Assembly: GCF_010389155.1 (NCBI RefSeq) | Contig: NC_057764.1 | Location: 3,162,001 to 3,226,000 of the forward strand | Reading direction: 5' to 3' | DNA: 64,000 nt | DNA from: Erigeron canadensis | Taxonomy: Eukaryota > Streptophyta > Magnoliopsida > Asterales > Asteraceae | Shown: in pieces, positions 37,033 through 49,795 of the stretch | Numbering within the stretch: position 1 is the stretch's first letter | Layout of the letters: each line of letters opens with the position of its first letter | Notes under the pieces: generated by a model | Told to the model about the DNA's origin: nothing | Databases searched by the model: none | The model's input: the letters and a program-made list of their open reading frames with translations, nothing else | Position numbers and translations under genes: made by a program

Positions 37033-40000
37033 ATGATCGTCAGAACACCGGCTTTATCCAAAAAACGAAAGCCGGAATCCCCCTCCGATGGCCGCTTGAT
37101 TATCTTCGAAGACCTTCCTGTGCCCCAACCGGAACCCGAACCCTCTCACCGACATTCCGATGATCAAATGCTTTGCACTTACCAGTGCCGTCAAATGGTA
37201 ACTTACTTCCTTTTCATTTTTAATTTATTTATGCTTTAATATATAATATATATTGATGCCGTCAAATGCAAGGCTAGTTTAGTTTTCAAGTTGGATCTTT
37301 TTGATGAGATGCTTCATGTTGGTTCAGGTAAAAGCGGATTTTTTGGATGCGTTAAGCAGCGCAGAGAAGAAGTCACAGGACTATGAATCCAAATTTGTGA
37401 CAATGAATGATGACTTGCGCAAATCTGGTGAGTGATCAACTCAAGCTTTGATGACTGGTGGCTTCATGTGTTAATTTAACTATATTACTTTCCATTTCAT
37501 TTTACCAAACATCCCCTTCCCCTAAGAGTAATATAATGCTACTGACATTCTTTTTGAAGTTTGACTACTAATTTTTTTTTAAAACATTCAGTGTGTTAGT
37601 ACTAACAAGTTAAATATGAGCTTCGTGATTTGGCTTAGCCAAAGTATATGCAAGTTGGATCGAGGAATAAGTAATCGTGGTATTGTAGATGTATATCTTA
37701 ACACAACTTAATACTGTAGGTGAGCTCATGGGTGGAAAACGAAGTTTCGGTATAAGTCTAGGATACACTTCTAAGTAGGTTATATTATGCATAATACTTG
37801 GTTTAGTAATAAAGCTTATTAGAGAGGTTGCTTGTTACGCTTACATCCCCCCTTATCTTTAATATGTGCCTGTTAGCTCATTCTGCATGTTCATTCATGG
37901 CTAGTTAGTTCATCAGGTTATTCAGTCTATGTGATTCCATTATTTTTCATTCACATATAATGGTAGATTAATTTTGCTTATTATCATTGTATTTGAGATT
38001 TAGCCGTTAGATTTAGTTAAGATGTACTTTTACTTGCTGCAGAAGCTGAAAGGATGAAATTTAGGGATCAGATTTTATATGCAGAACAAGAATTAGCTGC
38101 TGCCAAGGGACGTGAGCGAGCTCTGCAAGACCAACTCTTGAAAGAAGTCAATGAATCACAAGAGCGACTAAGAAAGCAGATTCATATACATAGTGAACTT
38201 GAGGTTTAAATTTCCCTAACCACTCAAGCTACCTATTATTGGTTTAGTCTAAGTCATCTTAGATTTTATAGTTCAAGATTTAACTAGAGAACAATGATTT
38301 TAATGTTATGAGGAACCTGCAATCTCGAAATTTATATACTCATTCACTTACAATTTTTAATAGGTGCAAAGGTCAAATTTATGTCTGCAGTTATTATTTT
38401 AATTTGTATAAGTTTATTACTGTTATTTCTTGCTTTCTTTATTTCTTACCACATTGTTTGGATATATTGTTTTAATAGTTTGCTTACTTGTTTAGGTAAA
38501 GTTTAAAAAAGAAATGGATCTTCGTAAAAAAGCAGAATCTTTGCTATCGTCAGCTGAAGAAAAAGCAAGCCGTTTAGAGGGGAAGTTGGGTCATGTTTCG
38601 GAAAGTATCGAGAGGGAAAAAGTTCGTCTTCAGAAGGAACTAACACAACTTAAACAAGAATCGAAGCTTGCGATTTCTAGAATTAGTGCAGATGTGAGAC
38701 TCTAAAGTTATGATATAATTCTTTTGTTTCACATGATATGGAATTAAATACTGTTTTCTTTCTACTTAGCTTGAAAAGATGGAATGTAAAGCTACCAATT
38801 CTGAGAAAGAAGCAATGCTGCTGAAGGATCAAATGGAAATTCTGCAAAGAAAACTTAATGAGGTTGTACTTATTCAAGTTTATTCTGATAAAATTGTAGT
38901 TTTCTTTCTCGAACATGTAGAAAGGCTTAGTTCAAGTATATTTGATGATGGTTAGCTCTACATTTGTAGCTTATATATATATATATACATATATCGAATT
39001 AATGGTATTTCGTGTTATGAATACCAGTGCTTGTATGAGAAGAACGAGGCGGAGAAAAAGATCTGCACTTTAACATGTCAAGAATCTCCGTCTTCAGATG
39101 ACAAAATATTGGTGAAGCATTTGAGAGAAGAGCTCAAGAATTATGTATGCTTTGTTTTCCCTCATTTCAAGTATTGTAGCATTCTTGTTCTTTTCATAAA
39201 TCTAACAACGACCAAACTATTTGTTGATAAATGGGTCAATAGCAGCGTAAGCATGTTCACATTTGTTTTCTGTATTTGGTATCAGGAATCAGAAGTGCGC
39301 GAAGCTAGGAAATGGAAATCTTCTCACGAGGACATTGAGTTATTGAGGGAGAAGTTATTGGAAGAAAAGGGCCGCAGAGAGAGGGCAGAGTCTGAGATTT
39401 CCAAACTGTTAGAGTTACAGGTAAATGGAAAGAAATTGGAAGATGAATTATCCTCTTGGAATTCAATTGTTAAGGAGATTCCTGGCGTAACATCTGCTGC
39501 TGACATACCTCTCAAGTTTGAAGCCTTGCACAAGTTTGTACCAACTTGATTATATAATTTTGTGTTTCATTTATTCAATCTACTTCTTCAAATTGAACTT
39601 TGAGAACTCAAGTCAATAGTATCCACTTTTTTCATTTGTTTTTTGAACATGATAAAGAAGTTTATGCCATCAAAACAGTAATATTGGCTCTAGGCTATAG
39701 TACTCTTCTTTGAACTCTCTTCTGGATGAAAGCCTTGATCAAAGTTTACCTGAACCATCATGGCAAGTTTATGCATCTTGAGAGTAATAGCAGATCCCCT
39801 AACTGAATTGGTTTTTTTCATTACAGGGAGGTTCTCGAAGGCATGATGAAGATAGGAGAGGTCACTGCTCGTTTGAAAGAAGTAGAGGTTGGTCTTGATG
39901 CTGCTGAAAATGCTAGACAGAATGCTGAAACAGAGTCTGCACTGACCAAAGAGAAGGTGGAGGCTTTGAAATTAGAGCTCAACCGGACTGGCTTACTGGT

Positions 40001-43000
40001 AAGTTAGTGTATCCTTCTATACATCCATTAATGGAATGAAACCAGAAATTTTACATATGAATTACTTAATATAGTTTGCAAAGTTTGTTTTACATATGTT
40101 AAATTATCTTCGGTCTTCTTGACCTTTTGTTATTTGGTTTTCAATTATTTTGTTTATATGTTGGTTTGACAACAGTCTTATATCTATTTTTCTTGATAAG
40201 AAGCCAGTATGACAAGTGGTCGTTAGTTTTTTGTATCTGATTGTGATTTTTGTTGCTCACTTTTATTTTTGTAAGATGGTATGTTTTGGCCACATTATAT
40301 GCATTCCTGTTTTATGTGCCATTGGTATTGTTTAAAAACTTGCATGTTTGCAGCTTTCTTCAGTCACAGAGGAGAGAAATCATTTGAAAACTGTTGTTGG
40401 TCAACGGAAGCAGCAGAAGAATGTTGATGCAGGTGCAGCAATGACTGATGGAACAGTTCAGGTTGTGCGTCAGAGAGGTCATGCTCTTAAGTGTTATCTA
40501 GTTGGTGTTGTGCTAATGCAGATTTGTTACTTTGTTTACAATGATAGGAACTTGAGTCATCTATTACAATGAAGGAAGATTATATAAAGAAACTGGAGAG
40601 CTCTATAATCGAGCAAAAAGACGTTAATGCTCGTCAGCATAATGAAATAAAGTTGCTTAATGAGAGGCTTAATAATGAATCAAGAAGAATAAAGTCATTA
40701 GAGAGGGAGGATGACCGTCTCCGATCTGAGATAGCTATATTGGAGTCAAAGGTTTGATTCTCGAATATTGAATGTCTTCTATTTTATGGTTTTTTTTTTT
40801 TTTTTTAAATAGTTCTGTTTTTATTATTAATATATTGAAGTGCATATGAAGTGAGTTGCTACTGATTTTATTCTGAAGTAGAACTGTAAACATACATCTG
40901 ATACAAAAGGTCATCTTTACTCTACTTGATTCCATTTTAGGCGACCCATTAGTGTATGAGGATACATCTTATTGACCTAGTGTATTGAACTATTGAAAAA
41001 TATAATATGGCTATCCAATGAAGTGTACTTGATTTTTTGGGTGTAAGTTATCTTTATCATTTAGTTATTCCTCTTTCAGTATTTGATATATAGTCTCATT
41101 TGCAGTTAGGTCATGGTGATTTTTCATCTGCAAATACAAAAGTACTGCGTATGGTGAACAGCTTGGCAGTTGACAGTGAGGCAAAACAGACAATAGAGGC
41201 TTTGCAGAATGAATTGCAGAAGACAAAAGAGAGATTACAAGCTGTTGAAGAGTTAAAAAAGCAGTCAGGTATTTTCTAGCTACAACAATACTAGAGTATC
41301 TTATGCACCAAAAATCTAATCCTTATTTAAGTGTGAGCCAAATTTTCAATTATTTAAATACATAGTTCCATTTTTACATTAAATGCTTTAATCATTGATT
41401 TGTTTAGTTTGAGTAAGCATCTTTTTGACTATATACTTTTGAAAATCAAGGCGAATGTTTATCAACAGTTATATACCCTTTTTTGCGTGTCACCTGTGCT
41501 TTGTGGTCTTCCACTTCATCACCTCACCACTTGCCTTTTTTTGCATGTTTCTGTTTTGGGCTTGAGGTTATATCGGTCTCAGTAGTTAATGCCCTTTCAT
41601 TGGTGGTGGATTACAGTTATTTTTCATTGGCGGTGGATTGCAGTTATTTTTTTAGTTGATTTTATTCAGTCAATTGCTGTTTTGTGCTATATAGGTGATG
41701 CAGGGACATTGGTAGACTCATATATTTCCGGAAAAATAGTTCAATTAAAAGAGCAAATTGCTACTCTTGAGAAACGTGAGGAAAGGTAAGTGACGTTGTT
41801 TTGTTGATCTTGGAGCCGTTTGTCTTTGGACTTCATAGTTAAAGATGCTGCATGATTCAGGTATAAAGCAGTTTTTGCAGATAGAATCTCAGTTTTTCGA
41901 AGGGCTTGCTGTGAATTGTTTGGCTACAAGGTACTTTGGGAGTTACATAGGTTCATGTTTGGAGTACTTTTTTTTCTGCTAGTATTATGTTGAGCTTAGA
42001 AGCTTATGGTGATGGGAAAAATATATGATTGATCAAGAGCATTTATGATTAAGTTTTAATCTCCAAGATTCATAGCAGAGGTGTAAAGATGGGCAGAGGC
42101 AGGGTTAAAGATGGGCAGAGGCAGGGTTAAACTGCGGCAGAGGCTGGGTTGACCAGCAAACATATACTACCTATTTTTGGGTTTCGTATAATAAGATTTG
42201 TGTTAATTATGATTACTAAAAATATGGCTAAAAATTAATAACTTAATCTTGGAGTAAAATGATTCAGAGTTATATATGCGTTAAAAAGATATTTTGGGAA
42301 ACTTGCATATTGAATTTATTTAATTGAGAAATGAAAGAAAGAGCATGATACCATCATAAAGAGTTGGTCAGTGCATATTGGATCACTTTTGATTTGCATT
42401 TGACTTCGGATTGGTGAAGTAGTTTTTAGTTAACTTTATTTTATTGATGCAGATTGTCATGGATGATCACCAACGACCAGATGGGATACCTGTCACACAA
42501 TTTACCCTTCAGTCAATATATGCTCAAAGTGACGAGGAAAAACTTCAGTTTGAGTACGAATCAGGGAACACAAAAATTTTGGTAAGATGGTATTCATATT
42601 TGAGGTTGAATAGTCTACATACGTGCAGCATGTTTTAAATAGTCAACATATTATAAGAGAAATTTTATTAAAGTATTCAGCCACAAGCCTTGTAATGCAG
42701 ATTTGTATTTTTTTAATATTTCAGGCAAATAAATACACACAACAGCGTGATATATCTAAACAGGTACAAATCTTTATATTCTGTCATGTATTATAATAAG
42801 AAATGTTCACCATTTGAGTTAGCTCAAGTGGCCATCAGCCTCTGTCAAAGGGAGGCCCATATGTGGGGGATGTCAGGTGTGGTAACAAAACAATCCACCC
42901 AGGTTCGAGGTGTGCAAACCCTCAACCGACTCCATTATGGGTATTCTTTGCTAGAGAAATTACCTGATGCACAAAGGCTTGCAGGGGCTAGTAGGTAACA

Positions 43001-45368
43001 ATGTGGTACATGGGACTAAGGGGTTCTCATCATTCTATCCTTTTTATAATAAGAAATGTTAGCCTTAGGAGCTAGACATATTTTTCTTTTCTTCACAAAA
43101 GTTTTCCTAGGTAGTACGCTATGTTGTTAATAACGGTGGTATAACGGTTATCGGTCCTTCCCCAAAATAACGGTCCCGTTATTAACTGTGGTATTTACCA
43201 TTATTTTGATTTGTATCTCGGTCATAACATTGATTACCGGTTTTTCCTTTTTTCCTTTTGTTTTTTTAATATCCAAAACTAATAAATAGCCCAACCCTAA
43301 TTGAATAAAAGCCCAAATTGATGATAAAGAGAGAGACGACCTGAATCACATCGATGTGAATGACTAAATGAGAAGAAGAAATATTTTTTTGGGAGAAGAA
43401 GACATATAGTATTACAGAGATATATGATAGAAAAGAAAATAAAAAAGAGTAGTATAATGTGTGTTTGAGCATGGAAATGTAAAGCTCAATCACAAAAGGG
43501 GTTTAACCACGAAAATCATCAAAATGTCCTACTATGTAGTGCAAACCTACTAAATTCTTCACGAATCTAAGGTGGATGATGATTTTCCCATAGAGATCTA
43601 TCGATCTATGGAGGATATTAATGATATATAATGATTCATTGATGATGGATATTTATGAATATTCTGATAGATTAAATGTACTGCATATATGCAGAGAATG
43701 TTGTATAAAGTGTATTGAATGAATGATGAATTGATTGTGAATAAGTTGAATGTGTGTGTAAATGTGTGAATTGAATTGATTTCCTTGTCTGTGTGTGAAG
43801 ACAAGTATTTATAAGCATCCAAATTAGGTCAACCTCGTATTTTGGGCCGTATCAGTTATGGGCCCTGGCCCTAAAACCTAAAAGTGCAATATGGTTTACT
43901 CCTTGGCTTCCCAAGCTTTAGTGAAGGTTAGCCTCAGTGAGGAAAGCCTTGCCAGGGAAAGCCTTCCTGAGAACCATCCGGAGGAAAGCCTTGCTAGGGA
44001 GAGCCTTCCTCTCTTGCCTAGCCACACTGGGAGACCTTCCTGAGGAGAACCTTTCTAGGGAGAGCCTTTCTCTCTTGCCTAGCCATACTGGGGAAAGCCT
44101 TCATGAGGAGAGCCTTGCTAGGGAGAGCCTTCCTCTCTTGCCTAGCCTTACTGGGTGGGCCTTCCTGAGGAGAACCTTGTTTGGGAGAGCCTTCCTCTCT
44201 TGCCTAGCCTTACTGGGGAGGGCCTTCTTGAGGAGAACCTTCCTAGGGAGAGCCTTCCTCTCTTGTCTAGCCTAGAAGCCTTGTCTTCCTTATTTGTCTA
44301 GCCTTTCCAAGATTTCTTTGTCTTTATCTTAGCCCTTTCCAAGGTTTCTCCACCTTGAGCCTTCCCAAAGTTTTTCATAAATATATATTTATTTATTTTT
44401 ATTTTATCAGAAATATAAAAATTTGGTTAGCTTAGTTCTAGTGTGGGTGCAAATTGAACCACACCTCAATAATGTGACAGAACCTTACAGCTGTCTTCCA
44501 CCTCTTCAAGTTTTAATAAAATTTCCACTTTAACCCCCAAAGTCTTGATTTTGTCTATTTTGGCTATTATATTTATTTATTTTTAAACATTCTTTTTAAA
44601 TAGTTATATAAAGTTACAAATTTATTATTTTTATAATCACCGTTATACCACCGCTATAACCGCTATCTCAAATACCGGTCCTCGACTGTTATAACGGATA
44701 TTTAAGTATTAACAACGTAGGTAGTACGGTAGCACTACATACTAGTGAACAACTTATCTACAGATATATACATATACACATCAATCCCCTTGAAAACGTT
44801 ATTTGACGTACGTGCTAGTTTTCTGTGAAATGGAGTTATTGCTATTGTTTGCCACTGACAAGAAGATTAGCAAACTACTAGTTAGAGATGGCATTCTGAC
44901 CACGCATCATGCATGAATAGGCCCCCTTGGGTTGTGCGCTTTATCTGAAATTGGGTCAATTCCAAAACGGAAGAGAACATGGGTTAAACGGATTGGAAGT
45001 CAGTGAGCCCACATTTTATCGCAGACATCCTCCTAAGTCGCATTTATATAAAGTTTAGATCATAATGTGAACTTTCATATTTTTTTCTATAATCTTTTTG
45101 CTGTTTTTTGCTGGTTATCTGGCTGTCAACCCCTTCTCTTGATGGCCAGTTGCTATCTGTACCCGCGCTCTTTTGTCATCTGGTCCATTTTGCTTGGAGA
45201 TATGTTATTGAATTAGCATTTAGTGGTATAGTAATTTATGAGCACCATGTCTAAGAAAAATGCTTTTTGATTTTCCAGGTGGAGATTTTCATACAGAAGC
45301 TGAATTCTATTCCAGCTTTTACTGCCAATTTGACAGTTGAGTCTTTTAATAAGAGGACATTATCATGA
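37033..45368 (+). CDS. MAD1: Mitotic spindle checkpoint protein MAD1, 16 exons
   Basis: MAD1 is the coiled-coil kinetochore/nuclear-pore protein that recruits MAD2 in the spindle assembly checkpoint. Exons: 37033-37197, 37328-37427, 38043-38203, 38496-38693, 38770-38862, 39028-39144, 39286-39533, 39827-39998, 40354-40461, 40548-40751, 41106-41268, 41695-41785, 41861-41930, 42453-42581, 42725-42763, 45279-45368. All have GT/AG borders and consistent phase, giving 2148 nt or 715 aa, close to the roughly 726 aa of the Arabidopsis protein. It is almost wholly heptad-rich coiled coil (for example KKAESLLSSAEEKASRLEGK, KKLESSIIEQKDVNARQHNE). The C-terminal globular part reads RACCELFGYKIVMDDHQRPD and IPAFTANLTVESFNKRT. 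A plausible MAD2-binding stretch precedes it but was not assigned. The last intron (2515 bases) is swollen by a SINE and a hAT-like element. The frame is intact. Confidence 0.95.
42808..43043 (+). mobile_element. tRNA-derived SINE with 17-bp TSD in MAD1 intron 15
   Basis: Flanked by perfect direct repeats TTATAATAAGAAATGTT at 42791-42807 and 43044-43060. The 236-base body has a Pol III A box (TTAGCTCAAGTGG, about 42819) and B box (GGTTCGAGGTGTG, about 42902), and a T-rich 3' end. This is a classic plant SINE layout in the same orientation as MAD1. Confidence 0.9.
43119..44720. mobile_element. hAT-like non-autonomous transposon in MAD1 intron 15
   Basis: A 1602-base element between perfect 8-base target duplications GTAGTACG (43111-43118 and 44721-44728). 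Ends: CTATGTTGTTAATA left, TATTAACAACGTAG right (13 of 14 inverted). Subterminal GGTGGTATAACGG/CCGTTATACCACC motifs occur near both ends. An 8-base TSD with short TIRs and clustered subterminal repeats fits hAT. No transposase is present; the middle holds a minisatellite and AT-rich filler. Confidence 0.88.
43920..44290. repeat. Minisatellite of about 60-bp units
   Basis: About six imperfect units built on AGAGCCTTCCTCTCTTGCCT and AGCC(A/T)TACTGGG with GAGGAGAACCTT. The length is a multiple of three in most units, which creates a 112-codon open frame (43937-44275) with a repeating RAFLSCLA pattern. I regard this as non-coding. Confidence 0.85.
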
Positions 45369-45845
45369 GGCATAGCAACTGTCTTGTTGCTTCACTATAC
45401 TTGAAGAACGGCTCAACTCCCCGATTTCTTTCACCAATCTATGATCTTGTTACTGCATTTAACTAAATTTTGCGTACAAAGGATATTGTGTTGAAAACAT
45501 ATCTTAAGTACTGATTGCAAGTTAACTGGGTCAACTCAGTAGTTCACTAAGAATTAGGAAAGCTAATTGAACCTTTTAAAGTTTGCGCTATTATGTTTTG
45601 CTGCCTAGTTTAGAAAACTTAAAACACGAATAACATTTGCAAAAGTAGATATATCTAAAATTTGTAACAAACAGATCGAATTAAATATGCCAAACAAACT
45701 AAAGTATCCAGTAAGGTAAAAGCTTCCATTTGGTACGAGTCATTGTGTTAAATATTTTTATGAAAAAAGTAAGAAAAACAAGTATATAATAACTTTGTAA
45801 TACTGAGGATGTTCTTAGTATCAAATAGAGAAAGTAACATGAATA
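45369..45845 (+). other. MAD1 3' UTR and spacer
   Basis: Non-coding DNA between the MAD1 stop codon and the left TIR of the Mutator-like element. No poly(A) signal stands out. Confidence 0.5.
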
Positions 45846-46310
45846 GAAATTTTTTTAGAAATAGACGTAATTTGTTGTGTGTTTGTCAGAATAAATTCTA
45901 TGAATCTAGTAAATCTTGGTAATTCGAAAACCGGATTTACTTTTTTTAGAGTCAAATCCGGTGATTGTAAATCCGGAATCAAATTTAAAAAGTTAGTCCG
46001 GTAATGCGAATACCGGACTAGAAGAACGTGTAGTATAAAGACAAAAGTGACTGACGAGTGGCAAACGACTTGTTTGACTAGCACAGTGATGGGAAATTAA
46101 CTTGAATCCGGGTTTTGTAATACCAGATTAAAAAAACCCTAACACGTGTCTTTATTTCATGAACCCCTAACTAATGTAACCTTATTATATATTAGATGTG
46201 TATATTGTATATTATAAGCATACTTTCAAGCATTCATACATTAAACATTATCGGTACTTATTATATATTTTCAAACACCTACTATATTCAACTAAATTCT
46301 TTAAAAAACA

Positions 46311-48664
46311 ATGGCATCTTCATCATCATTTAACCCAACTATGGTGCAGTTAATTTGGGATGATGTGTATCATTTGTAAATGAGATTCTTAAAAATGGGG
46401 ATCTATCAAAAAGAAAAAGTTTTCCTCTTTTTAATGTAATGACTTATTCAGGAATTTGTGATATCACTTACAGTTGTTTTGGTGTTTCAAAAGAAGCTTT
46501 CAAATTGCAATTATATTTATGGTATGAATTTATCATCTCGGTGATGCACAAATTGAAGTGAAGTTTGAGTCTACTTTTACGAACCGGTTGCTAAGCTTGA
46601 CTCAAAGTCAATGTTTTTTTCAACTGAGTAACCAGTCAGAAGATAATGAAGAAGATGAAGATAATAAAGAAGATGACGACAACGAAAAAGATGAACACAA
46701 TGAAGACAATGAAGGATGACGTTGCACCACTTGATGAATCTGGTGATGAGGCACCTTATACCAGTGATGATACATTAGATAGATATAGTGTTGATGAAGA
46801 TGTTCCTGGATATGAAGGAGACGAAGGGGTGGGACATGTACAAGGTCCCTTTGATAAGCAACAACAACAGAATCTTGAAGACGATGATGATGATGATCAT
46901 CTTTTGCCATTTAACGAACTTGATGAATAAATGACTTTTTGGTCCAAAGAAAAAAATGTGATACAAAAAGGAATGTTTTTTGAAAACAAGACCAAATTTA
47001 TTTATGCTGTTAGGCTTTGGAACATAAGAGAAAACAAAGAACTTATTGTTCAAGATTCGAGGCCATGTTATTGGAAAGCACATTGCATGAGCAGAGGGAA
47101 GAATTATCGTGGTGTTGTGGACCGGGTTCCATGCAAGTGGGGTGTATTTGGATCTTGCAGAAACAATTCAGGATTCTTCAAGATCACAAAATGGGTCGAG
47201 AGTCACAATTGTTATGGAGAAGTGGTAGCTAACAATAACCGAGAAGTGGGTCGAAGTATGATAGCTTCTGAATCTATGGCCCAAGTGAAGGCGGAAATAA
47301 CTTATCAAGTAAGACTCATCTAGACACAAGTTAAACAAACTTTCAATGTCGATGTGAGCTAAGCGAAGGCGTATTGCAAGAAGGATCGCAATTGAAAGGT
47401 TGTATGGAACATGGCCGAGTAACTTTGATGCATTGTCCAAGTATATGGCTGAATTATACCGTGCTAATCCAGATACCATTGTGGAATGGAACCATTGTCC
47501 AAGAGTTCAGGTGATATACAAACATTCAAGTTTGTTTTTTGGGCATCCAGACCGACAACTAGAGCATTCCAACATTGTATTCCAGTGATCTTTGTCAATG
47601 GCACTCATTTGAAAGGGAGCTACAAGGGTAAGTCGCCAACTGTGGTCATGAAGAACGCTAATGGACAGTTATTGCCTATCGCTTTTGCCTTGGTTGATGA
47701 AGAGTCGAATAAAAGCTGGGATGGTTTTTACAACACTTTCAAGATCATATCGGATTGCAGCTGGAGGTTGATTTGTGTATCGTTTCAAACCGTCACCAAG
47801 GCATCCTTAATGCAGTGAACAACATAGGCGTGTGGCATCATCGTTATTGTTTGAGGCACGTTTGTAGCAATGTGATGTCTAACTTCAAGAACAGGCGAGT
47901 CAAAAATTTGACTTGGGTGACCGGTTCGACATCCTAACAATCCAAGTATTCTTGGGCGAGTAATGAAATCAGAGGCGAAGACGAGACTGTTTGGCCCTAT
48001 TTGGAAAACATTGGTTTGGATAAGTGGACTCTAAAAAAAGACTCGGGACTTCGTCGTTGGGGTAACTTAACAACAAACATTGTTGAGTGCCAAAACAATA
48101 TCCTTGGTTTATCTCGAATGCTACCTAAAAGAGCTTTGATTATGGCTACTTTTAATAGGACAAAAGACCATTTTTTCAAGCAATACCCGAAGGCCAACAA
48201 TTGGAACCAACAACTAGCTCAAAGAATGTGGCAGGTTTTTTAGATGCGTGATAGAGCCTTCACAGCCCATAGGGTGGATGTGTATGATGTACGTCAAGGT
48301 TTGTATACGGTTAGGACAAACCAAAGAAATGCAAATGGCGAGTACACATACAATGTTGTCATGACGGAAAATAGGAAAAAAATGCTCATGTGGAGCTTGA
48401 CAACATCAAAGGTTTCCATGTTCTCATGCCATTGTTGTTTGCAGATTTAGACGGGAGGGAGCTACTAATCTTCCAAGTAAGAGGTACTCAACCCGGACTT
48501 GGATAAATCAATATAGTGTTGCACTTGCACCCCTTAGAGACGTTTATCACTGGGCAGAGGTCAATTGGAAGATCCAAGGAGACCCGGCAAAACTCTTCAC
48601 GCATAGGGGTAGGAGACGCACCAGACGGTACCGTGACGAGATGGATGAGAATTCTAATGCATAA
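46311..48664 (+). pseudogene. MULE transposase, inactivated
   Basis: Opens MASSSSFNPTMVQLIWDDVY at 46311 and is then broken repeatedly. Recognisable pieces in order: an acidic Asp/Glu-rich linker (46646-46930); the MuDR N-terminal domain with FWSKEKNVIQKGMFFENKTK and CKWGVFGSCRNNSGFFKITK (46931-47323); the transposase core with FVNGTHLKGSYKGKSPTVVM and IAFALVDEESNKSWDGFYN (47486-47760); RHQGILNAVN and HHRYCLRHVCSNVMSNFKN (47755-47937); LTTNIVECQNNILGLSRMLP (48001-48243); and a zinc-finger/SWIM-like tail (48244-48664). The first catalytic Asp of the VDGTHLKG motif is Asn (codon 47597-47599). Several stops and at least two frameshifts confirm it is dead. Confidence 0.88.
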
Positions 48665-48941
48665 TCTTGTCATTTTTATCTGTTTCCTTTATTGTTTGTT
48701 TTTTTTTTCTTTTTCGTTTTAACTGAATTTATGTTTTTCTTGTAATGTGGCACTTTATAATTTCAATTTTCTGTTTTTTTTTTTGTTATTAGATGTTCTT
48801 GTCACATTATAATAAAAAACAAATAAAACCAACATTCAAAACTAATAAAACTAGATACTTTATTTAAACCTCAAACAAAGTACATAAATCCTAATAATTA
48901 AAATTACAATCATTATTTTAGCCTCTATAAGGCGACCCAAA

Positions 48942-49412
48942 TCAATAATGAGAAGACGACACGTCACTGTCACCATTATTACGATGAATGTATTCATAGT
49001 GTTTATAATCAGGTTCTGCAGTTTGGGGGTCTTCAGCGTATTGCTCTCCCGGATCAGTCCCGTAACCTTCGGGCCGACTACCAACGTTATGACGCAAACG
49101 CGACACCCGATCATCGTTTAGCCAGAAATCCCCACTGTCAATGGTATGCGTTATTGGGGTATCGGCATGAGTAAAATGGTGAATGGTTAGTTCCAACCAC
49201 CCACCCCGGCTCTGCAGGTATGCCAGGTAGTTGGTGTCGTTTGGGTTAGGGCGGACCACTGTTAAACGTTATGCAATCTTGGCTTCGACATCCGCCTTTC
49301 TCACATTTAAACGTTGAATTAAAGCTGCCATGTGTTCCCAAATGTTGTTTTTCATTCCAAAGTTAGTAAGGTTTGGGAATGCACCACCACCATTCTATGA
49401 TTGGCCGACCAT
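48942..49412 (-). pseudogene. Convergent accessory ORF of the MULE, unknown
   Basis: One minus-strand frame of 157 codons from an ATG at 49412 to a stop at 48942 is interrupted by only two stop codons, TAG at codon 6 and TAA near codon 49. It reads MVGQS, then FGMKNNIWEHMAALIQRLNV and RKADVEAKIA, then VVRPNPNDTNYLAYLQSRGG and a polar, Asp/His-rich tail. It lies inside the TIRs and converges on the transposase, like mudrB relative to mudrA in maize MuDR, but I see no similarity to mudrB. The function is not recognised. Confidence 0.55.
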
Positions 49413-49795
49413 TTTTATAGATATGCATGTATTTTGAGGGAGATATATGAGAAGGAATGGAGAAAGTCATATAGTGACTGCTTGTATACACATATATTTA
49501 CATTTGAAAATCTAGTCTGGTAATTGAAATACTGGACTAAAAATACGTGCCATACACCACTGTTCAAGCCTGCAAGTCATCTGCCACCTTTTATCTTCTA
49601 GCTACACGTTCTTCTAGTCCAGTATTCGAATTACCGGACTAACTTTTTGAATTCTATTCCGGATTTACAAATACCGTATTTGACCAAAAAAGTGAATCCG
49701 GTTTTTGAATTACTGGATTTACTAAATTCACAAAATTTTTTTACCAAAAACTATTTTGACAAACACACAATAAGTTATGTCTATTTCTAAAAAAA

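Larger units (their letters stand above)
45846..49795 (+). mobile_element. Mutator-like element with about 290-bp TIRs
   Basis: 45846-46135 and 49505-49795 are inverted repeats of each other: shared blocks include TTTTTTTAGAAATAGAC, TTGTGTGTTTGTCA, AAAACCGGATT, GTAAATCCGGAAT, AAAAAGTTAGTCCGGTAAT and GGACTAGAAGAACGTGTAG. Within each TIR, AATCCGG and ACCGGA motifs alternate. Between them are a broken MULE transposase (+) and a convergent second ORF (-). The exact ends and a 9-base TSD could not be resolved by eye. Confidence 0.88.

Noticed and set aside
43937..44275. Repetitive 112-codon frame (RAFLSCLA repeats)
   Set aside because: Produced by a minisatellite with units near a multiple of three inside a hAT-like element. 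No start context or conserved flanks.
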